From the NCBI GenBank assembly GCA_900472605.1, contig UCJD01000005.1, positions 1-58,643 of the forward strand: a stretch of DNA of 58,643 nucleotides. Direction: 5' to 3'. The position numbers were made by a program, and so were the translations under genes. The notes below the pieces were generated by a model, which did no database searches, had not been told where the DNA came from, and saw nothing but the letters and a program-made list of their open reading frames with translations. This stretch comes from Hyphomicrobiales bacterium. Its GTDB lineage: Bacteria; Pseudomonadota; Alphaproteobacteria; Rhizobiales; Rhizobiaceae. Below are positions 17,995-28,888 of this stretch, piece after piece (the stretch's first letter is position 1; each line of letters starts with the position of its first letter).

Positions 17995-19134
17995 TTACAT
18001 TCCCCCCGAGCGGTTATCCGCTAGCTTCAGTGGCAGTTGATCCGTGTGAATGCCGTCTGCTTTCTCGAGCGATGACAAGGTAACGCCCAGCAACCGAACG
18101 CCCTTTGGCACCGGGAAGACGGGCTTAAGTAGCAAAGCGATGGTCTCTTCAATCTCTCCGGCCGATAGGAAAGACCTTTCGCATGTCCTGGCTCGTGTGA
18201 TCTGCGTGAAGTCAGCGTATTTCACCTTCAGAGTTACGGTCTTCGCCCGAATGGCGTTCGCTTCGCAATAGCGCCAGACCTTTGCGATCAGTGGCCGCAC
18301 GCCTTCGAGCGCTGGGTCATAGCTATGGATGTCCTGAGGGAAGGTATCTTCGGCGCCGACAGATTTGCGAACCCTGTCCGGCCTGACGGGGCGTCCATCG
18401 ATCCCCCGCGCGATGTGATAAAAATAGGGACCAGATTTTCCGAAATGCTGCGTCAGAAACTGCAGCGACTGGGCCTTGAGATCGGCTCCTGTCTGGATGC
18501 CTAACCGGTGCATCTTCTCGGCGGTGGCCGGCCCGACACCGTGGAATTTTTTCACCTCCAAGCCCTCGACAAAGGCGGGACCGTTCTTTGGCGTGATGAC
18601 GGCCTGGCCGTTCGGCTTGTTCAGGTCGGACGCCATCTTGGCGAGAAACTTATTGTAGGAGATGCCGGCTGAAGCATTCAGCCCAGTGACGGCCCTGATC
18701 TTCGCGCGGATCTCCAACGCGATCTCGGTCGCAACAGGCATATCTTTCAGGTTCTCCGTGACATCGAGATAGGCCTCGTCGAGCGACAGTGGCTCGATCA
18801 ACGGCGTGTACTCTGCAAAAATTTCACGGATTTGCTGCGAGACCGCACGGTAGACCTCGAAGCGCGGCGTCACAAAAATCAGATCCGGGCATTTGCGCGC
18901 GGCCGTGACCGAAGGCATCGCTGAATGCACCCCGAATTTTCGGGCTTCGTAACTGGCTGCAGCAACAACGCCTCGCGCGGCAGCGCCGCCGACGGCCAGT
19001 GGCTTGCCGCGCAGCTCCGGATTATCGCGCTGTTCCACCGACGCATAAAAGGCATCCATATCGACATGGATAATCTTTCTGATGGTCGCGGCAGCCATGA
19101 CATCCATCGTTGCAGCCTCAGGCAGGACCGTCAT
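17995..19134 (-). CDS. dinB: DNA polymerase IV (Y-family translesion polymerase)
   Basis: 379-residue Y-family polymerase for lesion bypass. The palm motifs are intact: HVDMDAFYASVEQRDNPEL with the metal aspartates, and PLSLDEAYLDVT with the second catalytic pair. YNKFLAKMASDLNKPNGQ and the helix-hairpin-helix FHGVGPATAEKMHRLG follow, then the little-finger domain. The chosen ATG at 19134 overlaps the end of the upstream unknown gene by 17 bases and has GGGGCGG before it. A much longer frame to 19422 is an artefact of that overlap. With the upstream gene it forms a two-gene unit behind a LexA box. Many rhizobia carry several dinB copies, and this would be an accessory one. Confidence 0.92.
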   Translation of the reverse strand: MTVLPEAATMDVMAAATIRKIIHVDMDAFYASVEQRDNPELRGKPLAVGGAAARGVVAAASYEARKFGVHSAMPSVTAARKCPDLIFVTPRFEVYRAVSQQIREIFAEYTPLIEPLSLDEAYLDVTENLKDMPVATEIALEIRAKIRAVTGLNASAGISYNKFLAKMASDLNKPNGQAVITPKNGPAFVEGLEVKKFHGVGPATAEKMHRLGIQTGADLKAQSLQFLTQHFGKSGPYFYHIARGIDGRPVRPDRVRKSVGAEDTFPQDIHSYDPALEGVRPLIAKVWRYCEANAIRAKTVTLKVKYADFTQITRARTCERSFLSAGEIEETIALLLKPVFPVPKGVRLLGVTLSSLEKADGIHTDQLPLKLADNRSGGM

Positions 19135-19546
19135 TGGCCGCCCCGGCTTCGCTGGTCGATCTGAAGACTTGCTCCCAATAACCAGAATCGGCTGCCTCGA
19201 GCTCCTCGTCCAACGCAGGATAGGGACGTGCATCATCAGGCAGTTCGACCCAAGCGGTATCGTGGGCGAGCGACGATCCCACCTGCAAAACCACTGCGTT
19301 CGCATCCGGTCGATCACATGTCTCGTAGGCGAATTCGCAGAACCTCTCGAGTAGATCCGCGGCGCCAGGCGATAAGTAATAGATCGGACGCGCGTCCCGG
19401 CTCCCATAGAAGGCGGCGACATCCCAGTCGAAGCTGCCGTGGTGCGGCCAAAACAGCTTTAGAAGATGATCCTGGACCGCCAGTCGAAATTTGGATTCCG
19501 GCATCGACGATATTGCGGGGTCGAGTTTGAGCCAGCTCATCTCCAT
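19118..19546 (-). CDS. unknown protein translationally coupled to dinB, LexA-controlled
   Basis: 142-residue protein starting MEMSWLKLDPAISSMPE (an ATG two codons later is also possible). Its stop lies inside the first codons of dinB. It has segments rich in aromatic and acidic residues (HLLKLFWPHHGSFDWDVAAF, SPGAADLLERFCEFAYE, DDARPYPALDEELEAADS) and no signal peptide or membrane segment. I recognise no family. A perfect LexA half-site pair lies 19 bases upstream of the start, so it should be induced with dinB after DNA damage. A role as polymerase accessory or regulator is an inference from position only. Confidence 0.75.
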   Translation of the reverse strand: MEMSWLKLDPAISSMPESKFRLAVQDHLLKLFWPHHGSFDWDVAAFYGSRDARPIYYLSPGAADLLERFCEFAYETCDRPDANAVVLQVGSSLAHDTAWVELPDDARPYPALDEELEAADSGYWEQVFRSTSEAGAANDGPA

Positions 19547-19564
19547 ATCCTTTCCTATTTGTAG

Positions 19565-19579
19565 GAACAAAATAAGAAC
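19565..19579 (-). promoter_or_regulatory. LexA (SOS) box upstream of the dinB unit
   Basis: GAAC-AAAATAA-GAAC exactly fits the alphaproteobacterial LexA site, a direct repeat GTTC-N7-GTTC when read on the minus strand. It sits 19 bases before the start of the unknown gene ahead of dinB, a position where bound LexA would cover the promoter. Confidence 0.85.
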
Positions 19580-19628
19580 ATTGCCGGTGAGAGTCAAATC
19601 ATGTGTGTCCAAGCGAGGGCTGTCATGA

Positions 19629-20402
19629 TCACAAAAGCATAGCCTGCTGCATTGGCTCGCCATCTTTTGAAACGATCGATGAGCCATATGGCTCGCGAGA
19701 CGATATGATCAACGCGTCGTAGGGTAGCGGCCGCGCCAGGTGCATCGCCTCGTCCCACGGCGCCCGCATCCAGACGTCGGTCTCCTCTGGCGTGAGCAGC
19801 AGCACAGGCATTGCCTTCTCATGGATCGGTTTCATCAGTGCATTCGGATCTGTCGTCAGAAAACCATAGAGGTCATCGGTCGTCAGTCCGTCCTTCACCT
19901 TTCTGACGCTGTCCCATTGTGGCACGTGAATGCCGGCGAAAAACATCAGCGACTTTTCCTGATCGCGGGCGAACCAGGCATTTGGCACCTTTCCGCCTTC
20001 TGCTTGGCTGGCAGGATCCGGTTCCGCAAAGCTGGTGACCGGGACGAGGCATCGGTGCTCGATGCCGAACCAGCGTTTCCAATGGGGCAGGTTGAGGTTG
20101 CGAACATTGGTGACGCCGCGGTCTGGCTCCATGCGAATGAGGCCGTCCATATCGACGGAATGCCCCTTGGCCCTTAGCTTGTCCGCGCGGGCCTCCGCTG
20201 CCTTCCTCTGCACGAAGATCGGCGAGGGGAGTCCCCATCGTGCATGGACGAGTTGCTTGCGGCCGTCGGTAGTATTGCGGACGATTGGCCCCATCTGATC
20301 GGGATTCATCTGGTAAGCTGGCATGATGTTGATCAGGCTCTCGACGTCCTGCGCCCATCTGCTGACCCAGTCTTTGTCTTCCATGCGATAAAGGTTGCAC
20401 AT
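19629..20402 (-). CDS. SRAP-domain abasic-site processing protein (YedK/HMCES family)
   Basis: 257-residue SRAP protein. The ATG is followed directly by Cys2 (MCNLYRME); after methionine removal this cysteine forms the covalent thiazolidine link to abasic sites in single-stranded DNA. Other family residues seen are the PAYQMNPDQ stretch near residue 30, MRWG-like ARWGLPSP, NVRNLNLPHWKRW, RCLVPVTSFAEPD and the C-terminal PVLLTPEE-like VLLLTPEETDVWM. It belongs to the repair island, between the ligase and the dinB unit on the same strand. It is 56 bases downstream of the ligase stop and may share its transcript. Confidence 0.9.
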   Translation of the reverse strand: MCNLYRMEDKDWVSRWAQDVESLINIMPAYQMNPDQMGPIVRNTTDGRKQLVHARWGLPSPIFVQRKAAEARADKLRAKGHSVDMDGLIRMEPDRGVTNVRNLNLPHWKRWFGIEHRCLVPVTSFAEPDPASQAEGGKVPNAWFARDQEKSLMFFAGIHVPQWDSVRKVKDGLTTDDLYGFLTTDPNALMKPIHEKAMPVLLLTPEETDVWMRAPWDEAMHLARPLPYDALIISSREPYGSSIVSKDGEPMQQAMLL

Positions 20403-20457
20403 CCGACCTCGTCCCTCCCAATAGAACGGCTTAACTTAGCGCATGTCGCGCCTTCCG

Positions 20458-21513
20458 CTAGCCGAGTCTGAAGACTTCGGCGTTGTCCTGCAGCTCCCGC
20501 AATCCCTTGTAGGAGGCATGGCGAAGCTTGCCATCCGCCGTCCAGGCACGGAACTCGATCTCCGCGATCAAGGTCGGCTGGACCCAGATGACGTTGCCGC
20601 CAGCGCCAGCCGCCTCCACGGGTGCCCGTTTTTGTCCCCATCGCAGCTTGTCCAGCATCTTGCGTAGTTTCGTAGTGTCCGCTTCCTCGAAGCCGGTCCC
20701 GACGTTTCCAACATGCACCAGCTCCTCGCCACGATAGGCCGCAAGCACCAGGGAGGCGAAGCCACCCGTCAATGTGGTCGCGGGCTCATAGCCGATAATG
20801 AAGAAAGCCTCGCTCTCGATGCATTTGACCTTGACCCAGTCGCCAGTCCGGCCGGATCGGTGAGGCTGGTCCCGGTCCTTGCCGACGATGCCTTCCAGAC
20901 CGAAGCGACAGGCGTGCTCCAGCAAGACGCAAGGATCGGCGTCCAGCTCCTCCGACAGCTGGATTGCGCCGCCCTGGCCGTCCAAAAGATCCTCGAGCAG
21001 ACGCCGACGCGACCGATACTCGACCCCACGCAGATCGTGACCGTCGAGATAGAGCAGATCGAAGGCATAGAGCATGGCGTGGGACGCCCGGTTTCCTGCC
21101 TTGCTGCCTGAGGCGCCGAGCGACTTCTGCAGCAGCCCGAAATCCGACCGACCCTCAGCGTCGAGTACAACGGCCTCCCCATCGATAATCATTGTCGCAG
21201 GTCCGAGCGTCCGAGCCGCCTCCGCAATTGCTGGAAACCGATGCGTCCAGTCATGCCCGCCACGCGTGAGGATCCTGACGCCCCGCAGCTCGACATGCAC
21301 GGCTAGGCGATACCCGTCCCACTTGACTTCCCAAGCCCATTGGTCCCCGCGCGGCGGCCGCTCTCTGACCTTGGCGAGCGCCGGCTCAACCCTGTCAGGC
21401 ATGGGATCGAACAGAAGCTGCGGCTGGGCAGGGTTGCGCTTGCGCTGCGGCTTCGAGCGGATCGGCGCATCGGTTTCACGAAGGAGCGGCTTTGATCTCG
21501 GTGACTTCGTCAT
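20458..21513 (-). CDS. ATP-dependent DNA ligase (LigD/LigC-type)
   Basis: 351-residue ligase with the nucleotidyl-transferase lysine in motif I, WEVKWDGYRLAV, then TMIIDGEAVVLDAEGRSDFG (motifs III/IIIa), LEGIVGKDRD (motif IV) and DWVKVKCIESEAFFIIGYEP (motif V), followed by an OB domain. It lacks the polymerase and phosphoesterase domains of full LigD, so it resembles the stand-alone ligases common on rhizobial replicons. No ku gene is seen in the window, so a role in end joining would need Ku from elsewhere. A basic N-terminal tail (KPQRKRNPAQPQ) precedes the catalytic domain. Confidence 0.9.
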   Translation of the reverse strand: MTKSPRSKPLLRETDAPIRSKPQRKRNPAQPQLLFDPMPDRVEPALAKVRERPPRGDQWAWEVKWDGYRLAVHVELRGVRILTRGGHDWTHRFPAIAEAARTLGPATMIIDGEAVVLDAEGRSDFGLLQKSLGASGSKAGNRASHAMLYAFDLLYLDGHDLRGVEYRSRRRLLEDLLDGQGGAIQLSEELDADPCVLLEHACRFGLEGIVGKDRDQPHRSGRTGDWVKVKCIESEAFFIIGYEPATTLTGGFASLVLAAYRGEELVHVGNVGTGFEEADTTKLRKMLDKLRWGQKRAPVEAAGAGGNVIWVQPTLIAEIEFRAWTADGKLRHASYKGLRELQDNAEVFRLG

Positions 21514-21719
21514 GGCGACAGTTCAGTACGGAAAACCTAAGAACATTGTGACGATCTCAGCTTTATCCCCATTATCCAAGCGGATTGTGATTTGAGCGGG
21601 CAAGAGCGGAAAAAATTCTCAACGCGGCTACCTCCCTGATTCCGATAACTATTCGTCGAATTTCTAATCTTCAGGATAATATTCCCATCCTGCGGTTGCT
21701 TGACTCTTTTCAGCGACAG

Positions 21720-21734
21720 GAACAGAAACAGAAC
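21720..21734 (+). promoter_or_regulatory. LexA (SOS) box upstream of imuA
   Basis: GAAC-AGAAACA-GAAC is a second perfect GAAC-N7-GAAC direct repeat, 71 bases before the imuA start. LexA control of imuA-imuB-dnaE2 cassettes is well established in alphaproteobacteria, which supports reading both this site and the dinB site as functional. Confidence 0.85.
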
Positions 21735-21805
21735 ATCCGCATTTTGTCCAGCATGATGCTGGTCCACAATATTCCGCCACACGACCTTGAAGGGAGCCGT
21801 GAACC

Positions 21806-22582
21806 ATGACTGCTGCCCGAGCCCCAAGGATACCGGACGGGATATCGGATGTGATCTCCGATTTGCGTGAGCGGATCGCGACGATGGAAGGCGTATCGGC
21901 CAGAAAGGTCGGCTGTCTTGCCTTCGGCGTTCCGGAGATCGATGCGATCCTGCCCGGCGGTGGCCTGGCCCATGGCGCGTTGCATGAGTTCGCCGGTGGC
22001 GGGGCGGGGACTGTCGATGGTGCCGCTGCAGCTTTATGTGCCGCCGGAATTGCCGCGCGAACCAAGGGCCCGATCGTCTGGTGCCTGACCCGGCCCGACC
22101 TGTTCTTTCCGGCGCTGGCTCAGGTTGGCCTGCATCCGGACCGGGTGATCTTCGTCGAGTCCGACAAGGAAGAGGACGTGCTTGCCAACATGGAGGAAGG
22201 CCTTTCCTTCGGTGGCCTCGGTGCCGTGGTCGGCGAGCTCGTCCGATTGCCGATGGTCAGCTCCAGGCGGCTGCAGCTTGCCGCGGAACGCACGGGCACA
22301 ATGGCGCTTGCGGTGCGGCGATGGCGACGTCAGACGGAGGCCAACGACTTTGGCCAGCCGACGGCATCGACCACACGGTGGCGGGTCAGTGTCATGCCGT
22401 CGGAAGATCTTCCAGTGCCTGGTGTCGGTCGGGCGCAGTGGTTTTTGGAATTGATGCGCGTGAAGGCGGGCGAGTGTGCTGAGTTTCTCGTAAGGGCATG
22501 TGATGACAAGGGTCGTATCGATCTATCTCCCGGATCTGCCGACCGATCGGATCAGACGCGACGATCCGTCCATTCCGGCTGA
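21806..22582 (+). CDS. imuA: mutagenesis cassette protein ImuA
   Basis: 258-residue RecA-like/SulA-related protein of the damage-induced mutagenesis cassette. The characteristic region is CLAFGVPEIDAILPGGGLAHGALHEFAGG, followed by VWCLTRPDLFFPALAQVGL and ALAVRRWRRQTEA. ImuA is needed with ImuB and DnaE2 for error-prone lesion bypass and is thought to help recruit the mutasome. It begins the plus-strand operon 71 bases after the LexA box and overlaps imuB by 80 bases, a common arrangement for this pair. Confidence 0.92.
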   Translation: MTAARAPRIPDGISDVISDLRERIATMEGVSARKVGCLAFGVPEIDAILPGGGLAHGALHEFAGGGAGTVDGAAAALCAAGIAARTKGPIVWCLTRPDLFFPALAQVGLHPDRVIFVESDKEEDVLANMEEGLSFGGLGAVVGELVRLPMVSSRRLQLAAERTGTMALAVRRWRRQTEANDFGQPTASTTRWRVSVMPSEDLPVPGVGRAQWFLELMRVKAGECAEFLVRACDDKGRIDLSPGSADRSDQTRRSVHSG

Positions 22583-24014
22583 GCAGGCAATCGCGGTGAT
22601 CGCCAAGAGCGGCTCGAAACGTTGGGTGTCATCAGTGGATGCGGCTGCGCGAAAAGCGGGACTGCGCGTCGGGATGCCCGCGGCCAAGGCCCAGGCGCTG
22701 TTTCGCGGACTGATGCTTGTTGATGCTGAGCCTGATGTCGATGCGGCGGCACTTGAACGGATCACGCTATGGGCGCTCACTCAATACTCCCCGATCGTTG
22801 CCGTCGACGGCACTGATGGCATCGTGCTCGACACGGAAGGCGCTGATCATCTGCAGGGTGGTGAACTGCCAATGGTCACGAAGATCTCCAACCAGTTCCT
22901 GGCGCGCAAGCTGACAGCGCGCGTTGCGATCGCCGACACCTGGGGTGCGGCCCATGCCTGTGCGCGGGCCATCAGCCGCGAGACCGTCATCGTACCGACA
23001 GGTAAGACGGTCGCTGCCGTCGAGAAGCTGCCGATCACGCTCTTGCGCCTGCCGGAGAAGATCCTCAGTGATCTCCGCACGCTCGGTTTCCAGACTGTTA
23101 GCGAATTGGCCAACACCCCACGCGCGCCGCTGACGCTGCGCTTCGGACCGGAAATTGCCCGGCGCCTCGACCAGATGTTCGGCCGCGTCGCAGAGCCGAT
23201 CGATCCGATACGAACGCCAGAGCTGGTCGAGGTCACAAGAGCCTTCGCAGAGCCAATCGGGGCTGCCGAGACCATCGACAAATATGTCGGCCGTCTGGTC
23301 GTGCAGCTTATTGGCGAGCTGCAGAAGCGCGGTCTCGGCGTGCGCCGCGCCGACCTGATCGTCGAGAAGGTCGATGGTAGCAGGCAGGCGATCCGTGCCG
23401 GAACAGCCAAGCCCGCCCGGGATGTCGCCTGGCTTACGAAGCTGTTTCGTGACCGGACGGAAAAGATCGAGCCTGGCTTCGGTATAGAAAAATTGACGCT
23501 GGTTGCCGTCATGGCTGAACCGCTTGAGGACATGCAAAGGGTCTCCTCCCTGGTCGAGGACGAGGTGAGGGATGTCACTCCTCTGATCGACATTTACGGC
23601 AATCGCGGACAACGGGTCTATCGTGTGGCGCCGGTTGCCTCAGATGTCCCCGAACGCTCGGTTCAGCGCATTTCCGCCGCCTCTGATCCGCTCGAGGTCG
23701 CATGGGTCGGACATTGGCGCCGGCCAGTCCGCCTTCTGCCGCGCCCGGAACTTATCACGGCAATCGCCCTCATGCCGGATCACCCGCCGGCCTCGATTGT
23801 CTGGCGCGGCCGGCGTCGCAAGGTCAAGCGTGCCGACGGTCCGGAGCGCATCTTCGGGGAGTGGTGGCAGCGCGATGCAGAGATGGAGGCGGTCAGGGAC
23901 TACTTCGTTATCGAGGATGAAGCCGGCGAACGGCTCTGGGTGTTTCGAGCAGGTGATGGTGTCGATCCCGAGACCGGTGACCATCGCTGGTTCATGCATG
24001 GAATATTCGCATGA
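22503..24014 (+). CDS. imuB: mutagenesis cassette protein ImuB (Y-family-like, likely non-catalytic)
   Basis: 503-residue Y-family polymerase relative. The region equivalent to the first catalytic motif reads [15 protein letters not shown] and lacks the paired metal-binding acids of DinB, as expected for ImuB, which acts as an adaptor linking the beta clamp, DnaE2 and ImuA. A helix-hairpin-helix-like [20 protein letters not shown] and the C-terminal W-rich domain ([20 protein letters not shown]) are present. The ATG at 22503 is preceded by AAGGG. It ends in an ATGA overlap with dnaE2. Confidence 0.92.
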   Translation: MTRVVSIYLPDLPTDRIRRDDPSIPAEQAIAVIAKSGSKRWVSSVDAAARKAGLRVGMPAAKAQALFRGLMLVDAEPDVDAAALERITLWALTQYSPIVAVDGTDGIVLDTEGADHLQGGELPMVTKISNQFLARKLTARVAIADTWGAAHACARAISRETVIVPTGKTVAAVEKLPITLLRLPEKILSDLRTLGFQTVSELANTPRAPLTLRFGPEIARRLDQMFGRVAEPIDPIRTPELVEVTRAFAEPIGAAETIDKYVGRLVVQLIGELQKRGLGVRRADLIVEKVDGSRQAIRAGTAKPARDVAWLTKLFRDRTEKIEPGFGIEKLTLVAVMAEPLEDMQRVSSLVEDEVRDVTPLIDIYGNRGQRVYRVAPVASDVPERSVQRISAASDPLEVAWVGHWRRPVRLLPRPELITAIALMPDHPPASIVWRGRRRKVKRADGPERIFGEWWQRDAEMEAVRDYFVIEDEAGERLWVFRAGDGVDPETGDHRWFMHGIFA

Positions 24015-27000
24015 GCTATGCCGAGCTCCAGGTCACGACGCATTTCTCGTTTCTGCGCGGAGCATCGTCGGCCAACGAGCTCTTCATCCGCGCCCGGGAC
24101 CTGGGCATCGAGGCGATCGGTGTGGTTGATCGCAACAGCCTTGCCGGTATCGTTCGCGCGCTCGAAGCGTCTCGCGCCACCGGGCTGCGACTGGTCGTCG
24201 GCTGCCGGCTGGATCTTGCCGATGGCATGTCGGTGCTGGTCTATCCGACCGATCGCGCCGCCTATTCCCGGCTGACGCGCCTGATCACCCTTGGAAAGAG
24301 CCGTGGCGGCAAGAACAACTGTATTCTTCATTGGGACGACGTCGTCACCTATTGCGATGGGATGATCGGTATTCTGGTGCCTGATCTCGCTGACGAGACC
24401 TGCGCCGTGCAGATGCGCAAGCTGGCCGAGATCTTTGGCGATCGTGCCTATGTGTCACTCTGTCTGCGCCGGCGGCCGAACGACCAGCTGCGCCTGCACG
24501 AGATCTTCAATATGGCCGTGCGGTTCAGGGTGAAGACTGTGGTCACCAACGATGTTCTGTTTCATGAACCCGGCCGGCGACAGCTGCAGGATATCGTGAC
24601 CTGCATCCGTCACAAGACAACGATCGATGACGTCGGCTTCGAGCGCGAGCGGCACGCCGATCGCTATCTGAAACCACCAGAGGAAATGCAGCGGCTGTTT
24701 CCGCGCTACCGGCAAGCGCTGGCGCGGACGATGGAGATCGTGCGGCGTTGCACGTTCTCGCTGGAGGAGCTGACCTATCAGTACCCGGAGGAAGCGATCG
24801 TACTGGGCAAGGATGCCCAGTCTTCGCTCGAGCACTATGTCTGGGAATGCGTGCCCGATCGCTACCCGGAGGGCTTGCCGCCGGATGTTCTGAAGGTCGT
24901 GCGTCACGAGCTCGATCTCATCCGCACCATGAAATATGCGCCCTACTTCCTGACCGTCTTCTCGATCGTCCGTTACGCGCGCAGTCAGGGGATCTTGTGC
25001 CAGGGCCGCGGTTCGGCCGCCAACAGTGCCGTCTGCTATATTCTCGGCATCACCTCGATCGACCCTTCGACCAACGACCTGCTGTTCGAGCGCTTCGTCA
25101 GCCAGGAGCGCGACGAGCCGCCTGACATCGATGTGGATTTCGAGCACGAGCGCCGCGAAGAGGTCATTCAATGGATCTACCGGACCTACGGTCGGGAGAA
25201 GGCAGCGCTTTGCGCCACCGTCACCCGCTACCGCGCCCGCGGCGCCATCCGCGATGTCGGCAAGGCGCTCGGACTGCCTGAAGACGTGATCAAGGCGCTC
25301 TCCTCAGGCATGTGGTCCTGGTCGGAAGAGGTCTGCGATCGCAATGTCCGCGAACTCAATCTCAATCCGGATGACCGGCGTCTGGTGCTGACGCTGAAGC
25401 TCGCGCAGCAACTGATGGGGGCGCCGCGCCATCTCGGCCAGCATCCCGGCGGTTTCGTGCTGACCCATGATCGGCTCGACGATCTGGTGCCGATCGAGCC
25501 GGCGACCATGAAGGATCGACAGATTATCGAGTGGGACAAAGATGATGTCGAGGCGCTGAAGTTCATGAAGGTCGATGTGTTGGCCCTCGGCATGCTCACC
25601 TGCATGGCCAAGGCCTTCGAGCTCATTCGCGAGCACAAGGATCAGGACATTGATCTCGCAACGATCCCGCAGGAGGATCCAGCGACCTATGCGATGATCC
25701 GCAAGGCAGACACGCTCGGAACCTTTCAGATCGAAAGCCGTGCCCAGATGGCAATGCTGCCACGACTGAAGCCGCGGACCTTCTATGATCTCGTCGTCCA
25801 GGTGGCGATCGTTCGCCCCGGGCCTATCCAGGGTGACATGGTGCATCCCTATCTGCGTCGACGTGAGGGCAAGGAGGAGGTCGTATATCCAACGCCCGAG
25901 CTTGAGGCGGTTCTTGGCAAGACGCTTGGTGTGCCGCTGTTTCAGGAAAGTGCGATGCGGGTCGCGATGGTTTGCGCCGGGTTCACCGGCGGCGAGGCAG
26001 ACCAGCTGCGCAAATCCATGGCGACCTTCAAGTTCACCGGTGGTGTGTCGCGCTTCAAGGACAAGCTCGTGTCCGGTATGGTTAAGAACGGCTACACGCC
26101 TGAGTTCGCCGAGAAGACATTCAGCCAGCTTGAGGGGTTTGGATCCTACGGCTTTCCGGAAAGCCACGCGGCTTCGTTCGCCCTGATTGCCTATGCCTCG
26201 AACTATATCAAGCGTCATTTCCCGGAGGCATTCTGCGCCGCGCTGATCAACAGTCAGCCCATGGGGTTTTACGCGCCAGCCCAGATCGTCGGCGACGCGC
26301 GAGCCCATGGCGTCGAGGTGCGTCCCGTTTGCATCAACCGGTCTCGATGGGATTGCATCTTGGAAAGGATCGGCAATAGCGACCGGCATGCCGTACGGTT
26401 GGGCTTCCGGCGTGTCAAAGGCTTGGCGGCCGCCGATGCGGCCCGCATTGTCGCCGGCCGCATGAACCGGGATTTCCAGTCGGTCGATGATACCTGGCGT
26501 CGGTCCGGTGTACCCGCTGAGGCCCTCGCTCAGCTGGCCCAGGCCGATGCCTTCCTGCCGTCGTTAAAGCTCGAGCGCCGTGATGCGCTCTGGGCGGTCA
26601 AGGCATTGCGCGACGAACCCCTGCCGCTGTTTGCCGCGGCCGCCGAGCGCGAGATGCAGACCATCGCCGAACAGCAGGAGCCAGAAGTGGAGCTTCGGCA
26701 GATGACCGATGGCCACAACGTTATCCACGACTACAGCCATACCGGTCTGACATTGCGCCAGCACCCGATCGCCTTCCTGCGCAAGGATTTGCAGGAGTGC
26801 AACATCATCACCTGCAGCGAGGCGATGAATGCGCGCGATGGACGATGGGTCTATACGGCAGGGCTGGTCCTCGTGCGCCAGAAACCGGGGTCGGCCAAGG
26901 GTGTAATGTTCATCACCATCGAGGACGAGACCGGGCCGGCCAACATCGTCGTCTGGCCGACGCTGTTTGAGAAACGGCGCCGCGTCGTGCTTGGATCCTC

Positions 27001-27268
27001 GATGATGGCGATCAATGGGCGGATTCAGCGGGAAGGGGAGGTGGTGCACCTGGTGGCGCAGCAGCTGTTCGATCTATCGGGCGATCTTTCGGGGCTGGCC
27101 GACCGCGACACCGAATTCAAGCTACCGACGGGTCGGGGTGACGAGTTTGCACATGGGGGTGGTCCCGATCTGCGCGATACGCCTAAGCCCATCGTCAAGC
27201 CGCGGGATATGTTCGTGCGTGATCTGCATATCGACACACTGAAGGTGAAGAGTAGAAATTTTCATTGA
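24011..27268 (+). CDS. dnaE2: error-prone DNA polymerase DnaE2 (ImuC)
   Basis: 1085-residue C-family polymerase. The N-terminal PHP domain (residues 1-about 230) begins [20 protein letters not shown]. The catalytic palm has [17 protein letters not shown] and the acidic triad region [19 protein letters not shown]. The fingers carry [19 protein letters not shown] and the thumb [20 protein letters not shown]; an OB fold near residue 960 starts [18 protein letters not shown]. It is the translesion enzyme of the imu cassette and depends on ImuA and ImuB. Length and motifs are full, with no sign of decay. Confidence 0.95.
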   Translation: MSYAELQVTTHFSFLRGASSANELFIRARDLGIEAIGVVDRNSLAGIVRALEASRATGLRLVVGCRLDLADGMSVLVYPTDRAAYSRLTRLITLGKSRGGKNNCILHWDDVVTYCDGMIGILVPDLADETCAVQMRKLAEIFGDRAYVSLCLRRRPNDQLRLHEIFNMAVRFRVKTVVTNDVLFHEPGRRQLQDIVTCIRHKTTIDDVGFERERHADRYLKPPEEMQRLFPRYRQALARTMEIVRRCTFSLEELTYQYPEEAIVLGKDAQSSLEHYVWECVPDRYPEGLPPDVLKVVRHELDLIRTMKYAPYFLTVFSIVRYARSQGILCQGRGSAANSAVCYILGITSIDPSTNDLLFERFVSQERDEPPDIDVDFEHERREEVIQWIYRTYGREKAALCATVTRYRARGAIRDVGKALGLPEDVIKALSSGMWSWSEEVCDRNVRELNLNPDDRRLVLTLKLAQQLMGAPRHLGQHPGGFVLTHDRLDDLVPIEPATMKDRQIIEWDKDDVEALKFMKVDVLALGMLTCMAKAFELIREHKDQDIDLATIPQEDPATYAMIRKADTLGTFQIESRAQMAMLPRLKPRTFYDLVVQVAIVRPGPIQGDMVHPYLRRREGKEEVVYPTPELEAVLGKTLGVPLFQESAMRVAMVCAGFTGGEADQLRKSMATFKFTGGVSRFKDKLVSGMVKNGYTPEFAEKTFSQLEGFGSYGFPESHAASFALIAYASNYIKRHFPEAFCAALINSQPMGFYAPAQIVGDARAHGVEVRPVCINRSRWDCILERIGNSDRHAVRLGFRRVKGLAAADAARIVAGRMNRDFQSVDDTWRRSGVPAEALAQLAQADAFLPSLKLERRDALWAVKALRDEPLPLFAAAAEREMQTIAEQQEPEVELRQMTDGHNVIHDYSHTGLTLRQHPIAFLRKDLQECNIITCSEAMNARDGRWVYTAGLVLVRQKPGSAKGVMFITIEDETGPANIVVWPTLFEKRRRVVLGSSMMAINGRIQREGEVVHLVAQQLFDLSGDLSGLADRDTEFKLPTGRGDEFAHGGGPDLRDTPKPIVKPRDMFVRDLHIDTLKVKSRNFH

Positions 27269-27493
27269 AATTCAGCATTTAGTCGGCGTACGGCCGCTTC
27301 ATACCTGTTCACATTGACCGTAAGCGTAGGCAAATGTGCCAACTGCCGTTTCACCCGCCGGTTGGTGCGTTTGAACAACCTAATGGCGAAAATAAAACAA
27401 CCAAAACTAGACAAATCTGATTTTTTTGCCTTAGTGCATTCGCGTCGCGTTGAATGACCGTCTCTAGTGACGGTCCTGTCGAAGGGAACCCTA

Positions 27494-28094
<601 letters not shown>

Positions 28095-28477
28095 CGCCAT
28101 CTTCGTTTTGATCGGCGACGTGAAAATTCAAAACAGACGAGGCAGAACGCCATAGATGAGCGGTCCGTCGAAATATGTCTGCTTGTGGCGACGGCCGCAG
28201 TCGGCCCATTGCAGTCATTAGAGTGCTGGCAGCAAAGAATATCGAGCATCCCGAGGCAATGCCCAATTCCGGCACAAAGCGGAAGATCGCAGTCGGCAAG
28301 AAGTGGCCATAAGGATGTGCTTGGCCGAAAGCGGCGTGGCTGTCTTGCAACTATATCCGGCGTTCGCGTAAGATATTTTGCTAGCGAATTGTTCTTCGGA
28401 GATTATATGCCATCAGGTCGAATGTACTACCTAGAAGGACACACTTCGGCCTCTCAGCTCCCGGCTAAACGTTTTCC
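28095..28477. other. non-coding stretch with repeat copy A
   Basis: No convincing reading frame. It contains one copy of the local repeat (28174-28217) and otherwise unremarkable sequence between the decarboxylase remnant and a small membrane protein gene. Confidence 0.5.
28174..28217 (+). repeat. local dispersed repeat, copy A
   Basis: Contains the core GGCCGCAGTCGGCCC at 28193-28207, preceded by ATGTCTGCTTGTGGCG and followed by ATTGCAGTCATT. It is a shortened and diverged member of the family whose fullest copy is at 31051-31108. Confidence 0.6.
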
Positions 28478-28834
28478 ATGAGCATCTGGGAGCAGTGGAG
28501 CATTCTCTTGCTCAGCCTTGTCGCTACATTTCCCGGCGGCTCACTCGGCGCGGCAATGGCCGGAGGATCGTGGTGGAAAGGGGCTATCACCGTCATCGTA
28601 GGTATTCCTTTGTCCATCGTCTTTTTCCTCTTTTTACCCGGTGCGGTGTTGCTCCCCTTTTGGGAAGCTGGTCAGCTAATATGCTCTGTCGCTATCGTTT
28701 GGATTTTGGGCACGATGCTCGCGATGCCCCCCCGTCACATTCTCGGCGTGGTCGTTGGCTCGCTGCTATTTGGGGCCGTGGCCGCAGGTGCGAGCTTTTG
28801 CTATATCTCCCTTCAACATTCCTCGAGCTTGTAG
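28478..28834 (+). CDS. small multi-pass membrane protein, unknown
   Basis: 118 residues starting MSIWEQWSILLLSLVATF, with three to four hydrophobic segments (AITVIVGIPLSIVFFLFLP, ICSVAIVWILGTMLAM, ILGVVVGSLLFGAVAAG). It should be an inner-membrane protein. No ribosome site is evident before the ATG, and the gene lies in the decayed zone, so expression is uncertain. I do not recognise the family. Confidence 0.5.
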   Translation: MSIWEQWSILLLSLVATFPGGSLGAAMAGGSWWKGAITVIVGIPLSIVFFLFLPGAVLLPFWEAGQLICSVAIVWILGTMLAMPPRHILGVVVGSLLFGAVAAGASFCYISLQHSSSL

Positions 28835-28888
28835 GAAGCTGTTCGAAGGGCTGCCTCGACCACCCCACCGTTCTTTCAGAGGCATTTA

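Noticed and set aside
21514..21560. Possible third LexA box ahead of the ligase gene
   Set aside because: GTTC and GAAC words occur near 21521 and 21541, but they are in the wrong orientation and spacing for GTTC-N7-GTTC.
25304..26389. Long minus-strand frame inside dnaE2
   Set aside because: dnaE2 has full family motifs throughout, and the antisense frame has none.
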